A stretch of DNA of 64,000 nt from Dechloromonas sp. (GTDB lineage Bacteria; Pseudomonadota; Gammaproteobacteria; Burkholderiales; Rhodocyclaceae): NCBI GenBank assembly GCA_011391255.1, contig JAABQV010000002.1, positions 132,057 to 196,056 of the forward strand, in the 5' to 3' direction. The notes under the pieces were generated by a model. That model did no database searches. It had not been told where the DNA came from and saw nothing but the letters and a program-made list of their open reading frames with translations. Every line of letters begins with the position of its first letter. Position 1 is the first letter of the stretch. Below are positions 50,472 to 58,968 of the stretch, piece after piece. The position numbers and the translations under genes are program-made.

Positions 50472-51665
50472 TTAGTCGACCTGAACTAGCAGGCCTTTTA
50501 AATACTCACCTTCCGGGAAATTCAAGGCAATCGGGTGATCGGCCGCACCGGCCAGACGCCGAACAATGCGCGCTCCGCGGCCGGCATCATGGGCGGCATC
50601 GGCGATGATTTTCTGGAACAACTCGAGCCCGACACCGCCGGAACAGGAATAGGTCATCAGCAGGCCACCCGGCTTAAGCAGGCGAAAACCGAGCAGGTTG
50701 ATGTCCTTGTAGGCACGTGCGGCGCTTTCGGCATGCGCCGCTGATGGCGCAAACTTGGGTGGATCGAGGATGATCAGGTCAAACAGGCGACCGGCCTTAC
50801 GGAAGTCACGCAGCGCCTGAAAGACATCGGCTTCCTGCCAATGTGCCTTTTCTGCTGACAACTGCGGATTGAGCGCCAGATTGGCTTTTCCTTGCGCCAG
50901 CGCCGGGCCGGAGGAGTCGATCGACAACACGCTGGAGGCGCCACCAGCCAGCGCCTGTAGCGAGAAACCAGCGGTGTAGCAGAAGCAGTTGAGGACGTCC
51001 TTGCCGGCAGCCAACTGGCCGAGCAACAGGCGGTTATCGCGCTGGTCGAGATAAAAACCGGTTTTATGGCCGTCGGCGATGTCGACCGCAAGGGTTACAC
51101 CATTTTCAACAATGCACAGCGGCGCATCGCGTGCTTCGCCATGTAGCCAGCCGGTTGCTGATTCAAGGCCTTCGAGACGGCGTACATCGGAATCGGAACG
51201 CTCATAAACACGGGCACAGCCAGTCGCTTTGATCAGGCCGGCAACGATCGCGTTGCGCCATTTGTCGGCGCCGGCTGAGGTCAGTTGCACGACCACCGTA
51301 TCGCCATATTGATCGGCAATCACCCCCGGCAAACCATCCGATTCAGCGTGGATCAGGCGCAAGCCTTGTTGCCCGCGCAGTTCCGGCAAGGCTTGACGGC
51401 GCGCTACTGCGGCGGCAACACGACGCTTGAAGAAGGCGTCATCGACCGATTCTTCGGCATCGAAGGTCCAAAAGCGCGCGCGGATTAGCGACTTCGGGCT
51501 GTAGGCGGCGCGACCTAGCGGCCGCAAATTATCGGCTAGCACCTCAACCGTGTCACCGGCGCGTGCACGCCCTTCAAGACGCCCGACGGCGCCGGCGAAA
51601 AGCCACGGGTGATGCTGTTTGAACGCGGAACGCTCTTTACCCGGCAACAAAATCAGCTGAGCCAT
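50472..51665 (-). CDS. rlmI: 23S rRNA m5C1962 methyltransferase
   Basis: SAM-dependent RNA cytosine-5 methyltransferase. ATG 51665, with GGAGG eight bases upstream, gives 397 aa, matching E. coli RlmI (396). An N-terminal PUA domain (~1-75, KQHHPWLFAGAVGRLEG...DTVEVL) precedes the EEHEY-like middle and the Rossmann domain with DVLNCFCYTAGFSLQALAGGA, ILDPPKFAPSAAHAE, and the catalytic cysteine in YSCSGGV. It is followed by the small Cys/His gene and the znu cluster. Confidence 0.93.
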   Translation of the reverse strand: MAQLILLPGKERSAFKQHHPWLFAGAVGRLEGRARAGDTVEVLADNLRPLGRAAYSPKSLIRARFWTFDAEESVDDAFFKRRVAAAVARRQALPELRGQQGLRLIHAESDGLPGVIADQYGDTVVVQLTSAGADKWRNAIVAGLIKATGCARVYERSDSDVRRLEGLESATGWLHGEARDAPLCIVENGVTLAVDIADGHKTGFYLDQRDNRLLLGQLAAGKDVLNCFCYTAGFSLQALAGGASSVLSIDSSGPALAQGKANLALNPQLSAEKAHWQEADVFQALRDFRKAGRLFDLIILDPPKFAPSAAHAESAARAYKDINLLGFRLLKPGGLLMTYSCSGGVGLELFQKIIADAAHDAGRGARIVRRLAGAADHPIALNFPEGEYLKGLLVQVD

Positions 51666-51686
51666 TTTCTCGACCTCCAATGAAAC

Positions 51687-51718
51687 AAGCCCCGGTCACC
51701 TTGCGGCAACCGGGGCTT
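51687..51718 (-). terminator. Terminator hairpin after the 50-aa gene
   Basis: AAGCCCCGGT (51687-51696) and ACCGGGGCTT (51709-51718) are perfect 10-base arms around 12 bases, 18 bases past the stop of the small basic gene. On the minus strand it is followed by GTTTC, a short T-run, so it probably works as an intrinsic terminator and separates this gene from rlmI. Confidence 0.75.
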
Positions 51719-51735
51719 AAATTCGCAACAGAAAC

Positions 51736-51888
51736 TTAGGCGCCGAGCGCTTTACGATTACGGGCGTGGCATTCTGCGGCGTACATGACCTTGAACAGGG
51801 TCTTGCCGGTGCTCTTGAAAAGACGCTTGGTGGACTTGGAAACGCAGCGGCGCTCCAGCGAAGAACGGCGATTACGGTTGATGGCCAT
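51736..51888 (-). CDS. Small highly basic protein, 50 aa, unknown function
   Basis: MAINRNRRSSLERRCVSKST begins a 50-aa product with about 15 Lys/Arg and only two acidic residues, ending YAAECHARNRKALGA; two cysteines (C15, C40) and one histidine. AAGGAG lies five bases before the ATG, a near-consensus promoter stands at 51926-51954, and a GC-rich hairpin follows the stop, so it looks like a strongly expressed single-gene unit. It does not match ribosomal protein S21 or other small ribosomal proteins that I know. Nucleic-acid binding is plausible from charge only. Confidence 0.75.
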   Translation of the reverse strand: MAINRNRRSSLERRCVSKSTKRLFKSTGKTLFKVMYAAECHARNRKALGA

Positions 51889-51925
51889 GAAAACTCCTTG
51901 AATCCGGCTAATTTCAAAAAGGTGA

Positions 51926-51954
51926 ATAATAGTGTCTGGACAGCGAAAGGTCAA
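51926..51954 (-). promoter_or_regulatory. Near-consensus sigma-70 promoter for the 50-aa gene
   Basis: On the minus strand TTGACC (51954-51949) and TATTAT (51931-51926) are exactly 17 bases apart. The predicted start is about 30 bases before the ATG at 51888. This is the best-matching promoter that I found in the window. Confidence 0.8.
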
Positions 51955-52020
51955 TTTACTACGACAGCTTGAGCCCTGATTTTTCGGCTTTTTTTCGGGT
52001 TGACCGCAACAATCGAGAAA

Positions 52021-52794
52021 TCAGACCGGCATCGCCGCCAGCACGCCATCCCAGAACTTGAGTCGCGCACCAACCGCCGCCCGCGCCGTTTCTATTGCTT
52101 CGCGCGCCTTTTCGGGATCGCCATCAATCAATTCATTGACCATGCGCAAGGAGAGCGGCGCATGGAAATCTTCATCCAGATGAATATGGCGTTCAAGGTA
52201 ATAATGGAAAGTCGGTGCATCCTGCGGCGTAATATTCATTTTGGCGAGCAGGGCGCGGAACATCGACGGAATAATGTGCTCACGACCAAAGGCAAAAGCG
52301 GCAGCGACAACATGCGGCTTATCGGTATTGATGAAGGCAAAGGTCGATTCGACAAATTGTCGCGCCGCCGGCGGCGCTTCGCCCAGCGCCAAGGCAGCAT
52401 CAACGCCCTGGCTGGCAGCGATCTCGCAAAAACGTATGGCACCTGACGGATCTACCCCGACTTCACGCATCGCCGCGCAATAAAGCTCAAAATGGCTGCT
52501 GTAGGTTGGATTGCCAGCGGCGTCCGGAAGCCCCTCGTCGGACTCCTCGCCAACCACAATCTGGTTGACGAAAAAGCGCACGGCGGGACTGCCAACCGGC
52601 GTCCACGGCACACTGGCCGGCGCAATGCGCGACTGCAAATATTTGAGCAGGGACATGAAATCCCAGACGGAATAGACGTGATGCGCCATGAACAGGCGCA
52701 AATCATCTATCGTCTGCATCCGGGAATACAAAGGGTGGCTATTGAGCTGTTCATCGAGCTCGGAAATTACGCTGGCGTCAATGCTGGTCGTCAT
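52021..52794 (-). CDS. DUF3050 family protein (haem-oxygenase-like fold)
   Basis: A 257-aa helical protein. NSHPLYSRMQTIDDLRLFMAHHVYSVWDFMSLLKYLQ is the DUF3050 start (quoted here in two parts by position ~18-54), and later helices carry GREHIIPSMFRALL (~168) and YYLERHIHLDEDFHAPLSLRM (~197-217), with E/H/H spacing suitable for a metal or haem-like site. Haem-oxygenase-like diiron oxidases share this layout, but no activity is established. It is a single gene with a TATACT -10 about 25 bases before its start. The 132-base gap before it holds the promoter of the 50-aa gene. Confidence 0.8.
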   Translation of the reverse strand: MTTSIDASVISELDEQLNSHPLYSRMQTIDDLRLFMAHHVYSVWDFMSLLKYLQSRIAPASVPWTPVGSPAVRFFVNQIVVGEESDEGLPDAAGNPTYSSHFELYCAAMREVGVDPSGAIRFCEIAASQGVDAALALGEAPPAARQFVESTFAFINTDKPHVVAAAFAFGREHIIPSMFRALLAKMNITPQDAPTFHYYLERHIHLDEDFHAPLSLRMVNELIDGDPEKAREAIETARAAVGARLKFWDGVLAAMPV

Positions 52795-52908
52795 GGTTTT
52801 GCTGAAAGGAAGTAAAGCGACAAAGTATAAATGCCTCGCGAAAGTTCCGACACCACAACGGAAACCGGTTGATTTTCGGCGTTGACCGCAGCAAGCAGTC
52901 AGGAACGA

Positions 52909-53802
52909 TCAGCGCTTGGCGCGCGGATGCGCCGAATCGTAAACTTTCGCCAGATGCTGGAAATCCAGGTGCGTGTAAACCTGTGTCGAGGCAATGCTGG
53001 CGTGACCGAGCATTTCCTGCACCGCGCGCAAATCACCCGACGACTGCAAGACGTGCGAAGCAAACGAGTGGCGCAGCATGTGCGGATGAACGTGGCGTGG
53101 CAGGCCGATTTTCACCGCCCGCAAGGCCAAGCGCTCCTGAATCATGCGATGACTGAGGCGCCCGCCGCGCCGGCTGACAAAGAGGGCGCTTTCTTCTACT
53201 TTCGCCAGCCATTCGCGTAGTGCAGCCCATGCCGCCAATGCCTCACGCGCCTTGGCACCAACCGGCACGATGCGCGCCTTGCTGCGTTTACCGAGAACGC
53301 GAACTTCACCTTCATGCAGTGCGCTATCGAGCGCATCGCAATCAAGCGCGGCGAGTTCGGCGAGGCGCAAACCGGAGGAATAAAACAGTTCAAACATCGC
53401 CATGTCGCGCGCCGTCAATAGCGGGTCGTCCTCCTCAACGGGGTCGAGCAGACGCGCCGCCTCGTCCACCGACAAGGCTTTCGGCAGCAGGCGGGGCGAT
53501 TTTGGGGAGCGCACGCCTTCGCAAGGATTGGCCGGCAGTGCGCCATGCTCGCCAAGCCAGGCAAAAAAACCACGCCAGGCCGAGAGGGTACGCGCCAAAG
53601 AACGTCCGGACAGCCCTTTGCCGTGCATCTGTGCGACAAAGCGGCGAATTTGATGAACATGCAGTTCAGCCAGCGGCGTTTCGGCCGCTGCCACAATCAG
53701 CTTGTCGAGATCGCGCCGGTAATTGCTGACGGTATGGGGCGACAAACGCCGATGCTCGGCCAACTCGGCCAAATATTTCGCAACGGCGGTATCAGGCTTC
53801 AC
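52909..53802 (-). CDS. xerC: Tyrosine recombinase XerC
   Basis: Resolves chromosome dimers at dif together with XerD. The 297-aa protein has the SAM-like core-binding domain (~1-90) and the catalytic domain with R146 (SSGLRLAEL), K175, H241 and R244 (HPHMLRHSFASH), H267 (LGHAS) and the nucleophile Y276 (STQVYTHLD): a complete active site. It overlaps the DUF484 gene by four bases. The dapF-DUF484-xerC order is conserved across beta- and gammaproteobacteria, so it is the housekeeping recombinase and not a phage or island integrase. Confidence 0.96.
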   Translation of the reverse strand: MKPDTAVAKYLAELAEHRRLSPHTVSNYRRDLDKLIVAAAETPLAELHVHQIRRFVAQMHGKGLSGRSLARTLSAWRGFFAWLGEHGALPANPCEGVRSPKSPRLLPKALSVDEAARLLDPVEEDDPLLTARDMAMFELFYSSGLRLAELAALDCDALDSALHEGEVRVLGKRSKARIVPVGAKAREALAAWAALREWLAKVEESALFVSRRGGRLSHRMIQERLALRAVKIGLPRHVHPHMLRHSFASHVLQSSGDLRAVQEMLGHASIASTQVYTHLDFQHLAKVYDSAHPRAKR

Positions 53803-54470
53803 AGAACGCTTTTGGTAACCCGAGCCAGCGCCGCCGAGACCATCTCGCCGAGACGCTCAAGGTAGAGCGTGCCCATATCGGCATAAAAGCGCTGCGCCTC
53901 TTCGCTGCCCAAGGCAATCATGCCGATGGTGCCGCCACCATTACGCAGCGCGATCAGGGCTTGCGAGCGGATATGGTTGGCGTGCTCGCCAAACCACGAA
54001 GCGGTGCCAAAACCAGCGGTTGAGCCGCAATAAGGGCGACTCAGTGTTTCAGCGAAAACCTGTAATTCTTCGCTGACGGCAGCGAACTCGGGCAAATCCT
54101 CAACCCCTTCCGGCGTATTCCACAGGCGCAAGGCGACATGCGGGACGGAGAAATCGTCGCGCAAATGGAAGTTGAGCAGGTGGATGACCGCCTGAAAGGT
54201 TTCGGCGGCAATCAGGCCAACCGCCAGACGATGCACTTTTTCGCTGATTGCATCGTTTTCTTCACCGAAGGCTATCAACTCGGCCAGCTTGCTTTCGGTC
54301 TGACGGTTTTTGTCGCGCAAGGTGAGCATCTGGCGCTCGGCCAGCGAGACAGTGCGCCCGCCATGCGGGTGCGGCACGAAAATCTGCGCCAGCAAGTCGG
54401 CGTATTGCTCGAAAAAAATGGGGTTTGACTTCAGGTAGTCGGCGACATCTTCAGCAAAAGGGGCGCTCAT
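53799..54470 (-). CDS. DUF484 family GAF-like protein
   Basis: A 223-aa conserved protein between dapF and xerC. The N-terminal ~80 residues ([27 protein letters not shown], then [20 protein letters not shown]) are the DUF484 hallmark, with a coiled-coil segment, followed by a GAF-like domain (~85-215, [28 protein letters not shown]). Four-base overlaps with both neighbours show coupled translation. Function is not known; linkage to xerC is the only hint. Confidence 0.92.
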   Translation of the reverse strand: MSAPFAEDVADYLKSNPIFFEQYADLLAQIFVPHPHGGRTVSLAERQMLTLRDKNRQTESKLAELIAFGEENDAISEKVHRLAVGLIAAETFQAVIHLLNFHLRDDFSVPHVALRLWNTPEGVEDLPEFAAVSEELQVFAETLSRPYCGSTAGFGTASWFGEHANHIRSQALIALRNGGGTIGMIALGSEEAQRFYADMGTLYLERLGEMVSAALARVTKSVL

Positions 54471-55297
54471 AATTCAATTTCTCCAGAGAAAACAGTGACG
54501 GCCGGGCCGCTCATCATGACGGATAGACCCGCACCGTCCCAGGCAATATTCAAATCACCGCCGCGCGTCGTCACCCGCACCGGGCTTTCAAGCAAGCCAC
54601 GGCGAATCCCGGCGACCACGGCCGCACAGGCACCAGTGCCGCAAGCCAGGGTTTCGCCCGAACCACGTTCATAAACGCGCAGCTTGATCGCGTGACGGTC
54701 GACGATCTGCATGAATCCAGCATTGACACGCTGCGGGAATTGTTCGTGCCGCTCGATCAGCGGGCCATACTCGGCAACTGGAGCCGTATCAACCGAATCA
54801 ACGACCTGCACGGCGTGCGGGTTGCCCATCGAAACGACACTGATTTCCAGGGTTTCATCGGCGACATCGAGAGAATAAATAACGACATCATCGTCGTGCA
54901 GGAAGGGGATTTCGGCCGGCAAAAAGCGGGGAATTCCCATGTCGACCGTAACATTCCCATCGCTTTCAAGGCGCGGACTGATGATGCCGCGCATGGTCTC
55001 GACACGAATTTCCGGTTTGTCGGTCAAACCAACATCATGGACAAAACGGACGAAGCAACGGGCCCCGTTGCCGCACTGCTCAACCTCGCCACCATCGGCA
55101 TTGAAAATCCGGTAGCGAAAGTCGACACCAACATGCGTCGGCTTTTCAACCAGCAGAATCTGGTCACAACCAATGCCGAAATTGCGATCGGCCAGAAAGC
55201 GCAGTTGCTCCGGTGACAGATTGACCTGCTGGCGCACACCGTCAAGGACAACGAAATCGTTGCCCAGACCATGCATTTTCGAGAATTTAAGTTTCAC
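54467..55297 (-). CDS. dapF: Diaminopimelate epimerase
   Basis: Converts LL- to meso-diaminopimelate for peptidoglycan and lysine. The 276-aa protein starts [20 protein letters not shown] and has both catalytic cysteine motifs, EQCGNGARC (~74) and LACGTGACA (~219), which act as the two-base pair. It leads the dapF-DUF484-xerC run. lysA at 40.6 kb takes its product onward to lysine, and mpl and mrcA use it in the wall. Confidence 0.97.
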   Translation of the reverse strand: MKLKFSKMHGLGNDFVVLDGVRQQVNLSPEQLRFLADRNFGIGCDQILLVEKPTHVGVDFRYRIFNADGGEVEQCGNGARCFVRFVHDVGLTDKPEIRVETMRGIISPRLESDGNVTVDMGIPRFLPAEIPFLHDDDVVIYSLDVADETLEISVVSMGNPHAVQVVDSVDTAPVAEYGPLIERHEQFPQRVNAGFMQIVDRHAIKLRVYERGSGETLACGTGACAAVVAGIRRGLLESPVRVTTRGGDLNIAWDGAGLSVMMSGPAVTVFSGEIEL

Positions 55298-55357
55298 AAC
55301 CCGCCTCTTGATTTACTTTGAAAAAGAATAACAGAGACAGTCGCTTAGCTCAAACTC

Positions 55358-55861
55358 TTAAAGCTTCTTCTCCATCAAAAAATCATCCATGACGAAGCCA
55401 CGGCCGATATCATCAACAATCGACTCGCGCACCATAAATCCGTATTTTTTATATGAGCCGATGGCCTTGTCGTTACGCTTGTTCACCGCCAGGATGACGC
55501 ACGGGTAGCCGATTTTCTTTGCCCGCTTGGCGACATGCTCGATCAGCTGCCCGCCAACGCCCTGTCGCTGCACATCAGGGTGAATGTAGAGTTTGTCGAG
55601 CTTGAATTCGCCTTTATAGATCTCGCTGAAAGCAAAGCCGACACGGCGGCCGTTGTAAAACGCCTGATCAAGCCACTTGTCGGCATCCTCCAGATCATCA
55701 TACAGACGCTCATGACCGTAGCGCTGTTCGAGCATAAAGTCGATCTGATCCTGAGTAATAATGCCGGGGTAGGTCGCCTGCCAGATTTCGCGAGCTAGCG
55801 CGGAAATAGCGGGGACATCAGGGGGAGTTACGGGACGAATTTCAATGGTCAGGTTGCTCAT
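55358..55861 (-). CDS. GNAT-family N-acetyltransferase
   Basis: A 167-aa acetyl-CoA-dependent transferase with a single GNAT domain. Residues ~90-125 (LDKLYIHPDVQRQGVGGQLIEHVA) form motif A, with Q-R-Q-G-V-G as the pyrophosphate loop, followed by PCVILAVNKRNDKAIGSYKKYGF (motif B). Its start overlaps the stop of the upstream lipid A acyltransferase by four bases. No substrate is indicated; the operon position beside lipid A genes may or may not be relevant. Confidence 0.9.
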   Translation of the reverse strand: MSNLTIEIRPVTPPDVPAISALAREIWQATYPGIITQDQIDFMLEQRYGHERLYDDLEDADKWLDQAFYNGRRVGFAFSEIYKGEFKLDKLYIHPDVQRQGVGGQLIEHVAKRAKKIGYPCVILAVNKRNDKAIGSYKKYGFMVRESIVDDIGRGFVMDDFLMEKKL

Positions 55862-56733
55862 TTGTAAAACCTTTTTTCTCCGGGTGGCCGGGTTTTGAAG
55901 CGCTTGTGCAACCAGAAATACTGCTCCGGCATGCGCAGCACCTGGCTTTCGATAAATTGATTGACCCTTGCAGTGTCAGCTTCGATGCTCTCACCGGGGA
56001 AATTATCCCATGCCGGCATGATTTCCACCTCATAGCCGCTTGCCACCTGGCGCGTGATGCACGGCACCACCTTGGCGCCAGTGAGTCGTGCGAGGCGCGA
56101 AACGCCGGGAATCGTTGCCGCTGGAACGCCAAAAAACGGCACAAAAATCGAATCCTTGGGGCCAAAATCAAGGTCGGGCAGGTAGTAAAACGGATGTCCT
56201 TCCTTCATTGCCTTGACGATTTTTCGCATGCCATCCTGACGTGAGAGCAGCAATACTTCCTTGAAGCGCTGGCGCCCAGCCAGGAGGATTTTGTTGAACA
56301 CCGGGTTTTTCTGATTGGAATAGACCGTGCAACCGGCAATCAGCATGGAGATCCGCGAAGCGCCAGCGTCCAGCCCGACAAAATGCGGCGAGAGAAAAAT
56401 CAGGGGTTTGCCCTCAGGATCATGCAAATTTGCGTCGCCGGTAATCCGGATCAGCTTCTCAAGACGCTCCTGCGACGCCCACCAACCCAAGGTGCGATCC
56501 AAAACCGCCTGAGCAAAGGCAATGAAATGCCGTTTGGCCAGAGCCAAACGCTCAGATTCGGATTTTTCCGGAAAACACAAACGTAAATTAATCAGCGCCA
56601 CTTCGCGCCGCTCACGCCCAAACACATAAAGCAGGCGACCAAGCCCCCAACCAAAGGCACGCAAAGCCGGCAAGGGCAACCAGTGGAGCAGCCAAAGCAC
56701 CCCGACCAGTAAATAGCTAAGTGCAATTTTCAC
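55858..56733 (-). CDS. Lipid A late acyltransferase (LpxL/LpxM family), copy 2
   Basis: Inner membrane acyltransferase of 291 aa that adds a secondary acyl chain to Kdo2-lipid A. It has an N-terminal membrane helix (~5-22), the catalytic box LSPHFVGLDAG (HX4D, ~115), YYLPDLDFGPKDSIFVPFFG, and QYFWLHKRFKTRPPG at the C terminus, which matches LpxL-type enzymes. It overlaps the other acyltransferase by four bases, so two secondary acylations are provided in tandem. Which hydroxyl and chain length it uses is not readable. Confidence 0.93.
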   Translation of the reverse strand: MKIALSYLLVGVLWLLHWLPLPALRAFGWGLGRLLYVFGRERREVALINLRLCFPEKSESERLALAKRHFIAFAQAVLDRTLGWWASQERLEKLIRITGDANLHDPEGKPLIFLSPHFVGLDAGASRISMLIAGCTVYSNQKNPVFNKILLAGRQRFKEVLLLSRQDGMRKIVKAMKEGHPFYYLPDLDFGPKDSIFVPFFGVPAATIPGVSRLARLTGAKVVPCITRQVASGYEVEIMPAWDNFPGESIEADTARVNQFIESQVLRMPEQYFWLHKRFKTRPPGEKRFYK

Positions 56734-57581
56734 GACGCATCCTGACTTGCAGGCGGCGGCGCCCCACGCGGCCTTTTATACCGGTTGTAACCCCACAAAT
56801 ACTGCGCCGGACACTCGCGAATCAGTGACTCGATCTCAAAATTGATCTGTTTTGCACGGTCGACCGTAACACCCGTCAATTCATTCAGCGGGGCGCGCAA
56901 ATGGAGATGGTAGCCAGCGCCCTGCGGCAGGCGCTCGGCCCAGGCAAAGATGGTTGCGGCGCCAGTTTCAGTCAGGCGCGCCGCCAGCGTCATGGTGTAG
57001 GCCGGTTTGCCGAAGAAATCGAGCCAGAGACCTTCGCCCACCTTGGGCGCCTGATCCGGCAACAAGCCAACCGCTTCACCACGCTTCAGCGCTTTGATCA
57101 GGGCGCGCACGCCCGAGACATCGGCTGGGGCCAAATGGACGTTCTCGCGCTGGCGGCCGGTCTCAATCAGGGTCTGCAAAAACTTCCGTTTGGGCGGCCG
57201 ATAAAGCACAGTAATCGGCGCCTGCGCCGCGTAATACTGGGCGGTTATTTCAAAGCAACCGAGATGCGGCGTCAGGAAAACAATGCCCTTGCCGGCCTGC
57301 CAGGCTTGCTCGATCACCTCCCAACCGCTAACTTTAACCACTCGCGGCACAACGTCCGCCAGCGGGTGCATCAGAATTGATGGCAGCTCCAAGGCCTGTT
57401 TGCCGGCTTCGGCAATTGCCGCCGAACGCAGTTCGGCGTTAATTCCAGCTTGCTGCATATTGTCGCGCAGGTGTCGCCGATAAGTCGGCGAAGCGAGATA
57501 GGTTAGCCAGCCGACGAACGCACCCAGCCCATGCGCGACGCGCAATGGCAAGCCAGCAATAAGACGAATCAAAAAGACCAT
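56730..57581 (-). CDS. lpxL: Lipid A late acyltransferase (LpxL/HtrB family), copy 1
   Basis: First gene of the tandem acyltransferase pair, 283 aa. N-terminal hydrophobic segment (~1-30), catalytic LTPHLGCFEITAQYYA (HX4E, ~105), LLPDQAPKVGEGLWLDFFG, and YLWGYNRYKRPRG. About as divergent from its neighbour as E. coli LpxL is from LpxM, so the two probably act at different positions. It is divergent from metK across 159 bases that hold the metK promoter and leader RNA. Confidence 0.9.
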   Translation of the reverse strand: MVFLIRLIAGLPLRVAHGLGAFVGWLTYLASPTYRRHLRDNMQQAGINAELRSAAIAEAGKQALELPSILMHPLADVVPRVVKVSGWEVIEQAWQAGKGIVFLTPHLGCFEITAQYYAAQAPITVLYRPPKRKFLQTLIETGRQRENVHLAPADVSGVRALIKALKRGEAVGLLPDQAPKVGEGLWLDFFGKPAYTMTLAARLTETGAATIFAWAERLPQGAGYHLHLRAPLNELTGVTVDRAKQINFEIESLIRECPAQYLWGYNRYKRPRGAPPPASQDAS

Positions 57582-57594
57582 ACCTGCCAGGGGG

Positions 57595-57622
57595 TTGAAA
57601 CCCGCCGTAAAAAGCTTATCAT
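57595..57622 (+). promoter_or_regulatory. Sigma-70-type promoter for metK
   Basis: TTGAAA (57595-57600) and TATCAT (57617-57622) are 16 bases apart. The predicted start near 57629 coincides with the first pairing strand of the SAM-II-like leader. Confidence 0.55.
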
Positions 57623-57627
57623 TATGA

Positions 57628-57684
57628 GATCGCCGAGTTAAAGAGACAACTTGCGGGGCGATTAATAAATTCTGCTAAAGCGTC
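57628..57684 (+). ncRNA. SAM-II-like riboswitch in the metK leader
   Basis: The leader folds as an H-type pseudoknot. P1 is ATCGCC (57629-57634) with GGCGAT (57657-57662), extended by a G-U pair. The P1 loop begins GAGTTA and ends ACTTGCGG, as in SAM-II RNAs (GAUUUA...UUGCA). The 3' segment TAATAAATTCTGCTAAAG (57663-57680) parallels the SAM-II string GAUAAAU-GCUAAA. GAC (57645-57647) can pair with GTC (57682-57684) to close the pseudoknot. The metK start is 57 bases further on. A downstream hairpin with AGTCC/GGACT and CCGG/CCGG arms lies before GGAG. Assignment rests on motif order and gene context; no covariance search was possible. Confidence 0.7.
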
Positions 57685-57740
57685 ACCCGCTCGTAGTCCG
57701 AAGCCGGTAACGCCGGATAACAGGACTGCTGGAGATTCAA

Positions 57741-58904
57741 ATGAGCGAGTTTTTCTTTACCTCGGAATCAGTTTCCGAAGGCCATCCCGACAAGGTAGCA
57801 GACCAGATTTCCGATGCCATTCTTGACGCCATTCTGGCTCAGGACAAGCATTCGCGCGTCGCTGCCGAAACCTTGTGCAATACCGGCCTGGTCGTTTTGG
57901 CCGGTGAAATCACCACCAACGCCAATGTCGATTACATCCAGGTTGCGCGCGATACGCTCAAGCGCATCGGCTACGACAACAGCGATTACGGTATCGACTA
58001 CAAGGGTTGCGCCGTGCTCGTCGCTTACGACAAGCAGAGCCCGGACATCGCCCAGGGCGTCAACAAGGCCTACGATGATGGCCTCGACCAAGGCGCCGGC
58101 GACCAGGGTTTGATGTTCGGTTACGCCTGCGACGAAACCCCTTCGCTGATGCCGCTGCCGATCTACCTGTCGCACCGCCTCGTCGAGCGTCAGGCCATGC
58201 TGCGCAAGGATGGCCGTTTGCCGTGGGCGCGTCCGGATGCAAAATCGCAGGTCACCATTCGTTACGTTGATGGCAAGCCGGATTCGATCGACACCGTGGT
58301 ACTTTCCACCCAGCATTCGCCTGACATCAGCCTGGAAAGCCTGCGCGAGCAAACCATCGAAGAAATCATCAAACCGGTGCTGCCGAAAGAACTGATCAAG
58401 GGCAACATCAACTTCCTGGTGAACCCGACCGGCCGTTTCGTTGTTGGCGGCCCGCAGGGTGACTGCGGCCTGACCGGGCGCAAGATCATTGTCGACACCT
58501 ATGGCGGTGCTGCTCCGCACGGTGGTGGTGCATTCTCCGGCAAGGATCCGTCGAAGGTTGACCGTTCTGCCGCGTACGCCGGGCGTTATGTAGCCAAGAA
58601 CATCGTCGCTGCCGGCCTCGCTTCACGTTGCCTGGTGCAGGTTTCCTACGCGATCGGCGTTGCCCACCCGACGTCAATCATGGTCGACACTTTCGGCACC
58701 GGTAAAGTTAGCAACGAAACCTTGACCGCGCTGATCAAAAAGCACTTTGATCTGCGTCCGAAAGGCATCGTCAATATGCTTGATCTGCTGCGTCCGATTT
58801 ACCAGAAAACCGCTGCGTATGGCCACTTCGGCCGTGATGAGCCGGAATTCACCTGGGAAAACACCGACCGCGCGGCACTGCTGCGCGGCGACGCCGGCTT
58901 GTAA
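57741..58904 (+). CDS. metK: S-adenosylmethionine synthetase
   Basis: Makes SAM from methionine and ATP. The 387-aa protein has [20 protein letters not shown] at the start, [32 protein letters not shown] (P-loop-like) and the C-terminal [22 protein letters not shown] precedes the ATG by seven bases. The leader carries a SAM-II-like RNA and the gene ends at an intrinsic terminator. ahcY and metF follow within 3 kb, forming an activated-methyl-cycle neighbourhood. Confidence 0.97.
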   Translation: MSEFFFTSESVSEGHPDKVADQISDAILDAILAQDKHSRVAAETLCNTGLVVLAGEITTNANVDYIQVARDTLKRIGYDNSDYGIDYKGCAVLVAYDKQSPDIAQGVNKAYDDGLDQGAGDQGLMFGYACDETPSLMPLPIYLSHRLVERQAMLRKDGRLPWARPDAKSQVTIRYVDGKPDSIDTVVLSTQHSPDISLESLREQTIEEIIKPVLPKELIKGNINFLVNPTGRFVVGGPQGDCGLTGRKIIVDTYGGAAPHGGGAFSGKDPSKVDRSAAYAGRYVAKNIVAAGLASRCLVQVSYAIGVAHPTSIMVDTFGTGKVSNETLTALIKKHFDLRPKGIVNMLDLLRPIYQKTAAYGHFGRDEPEFTWENTDRAALLRGDAGL

Positions 58905-58923
58905 GCCTTCGGCATCACCGACC

Positions 58924-58948
58924 AAAGGGAGCCACGGCTCCCTTTTTT
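58924..58948 (+). terminator. Intrinsic terminator after metK
   Basis: GGGAGCC-AC-GGCTCCC followed by six T residues, 22 bases after the metK stop. Strong stem and U-tract. The HD-GYP start codon lies only 21 bases after the T-run. Confidence 0.92.
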
Positions 58949-58968
58949 GTCGCTACAATCAAGAATAT

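Noticed and set aside
51736-51888. Ribosomal protein S21 or L34-like assignment for the small basic gene
   Set aside because: The sequence lacks the conserved S21 start and the L34 pattern; charge alone is not enough.
52909-53802. Integrase marking a genomic island
   Set aside because: Complete XerC motifs and the conserved dapF-DUF484-xerC order identify the housekeeping recombinase; no direct repeats or tRNA target are present.
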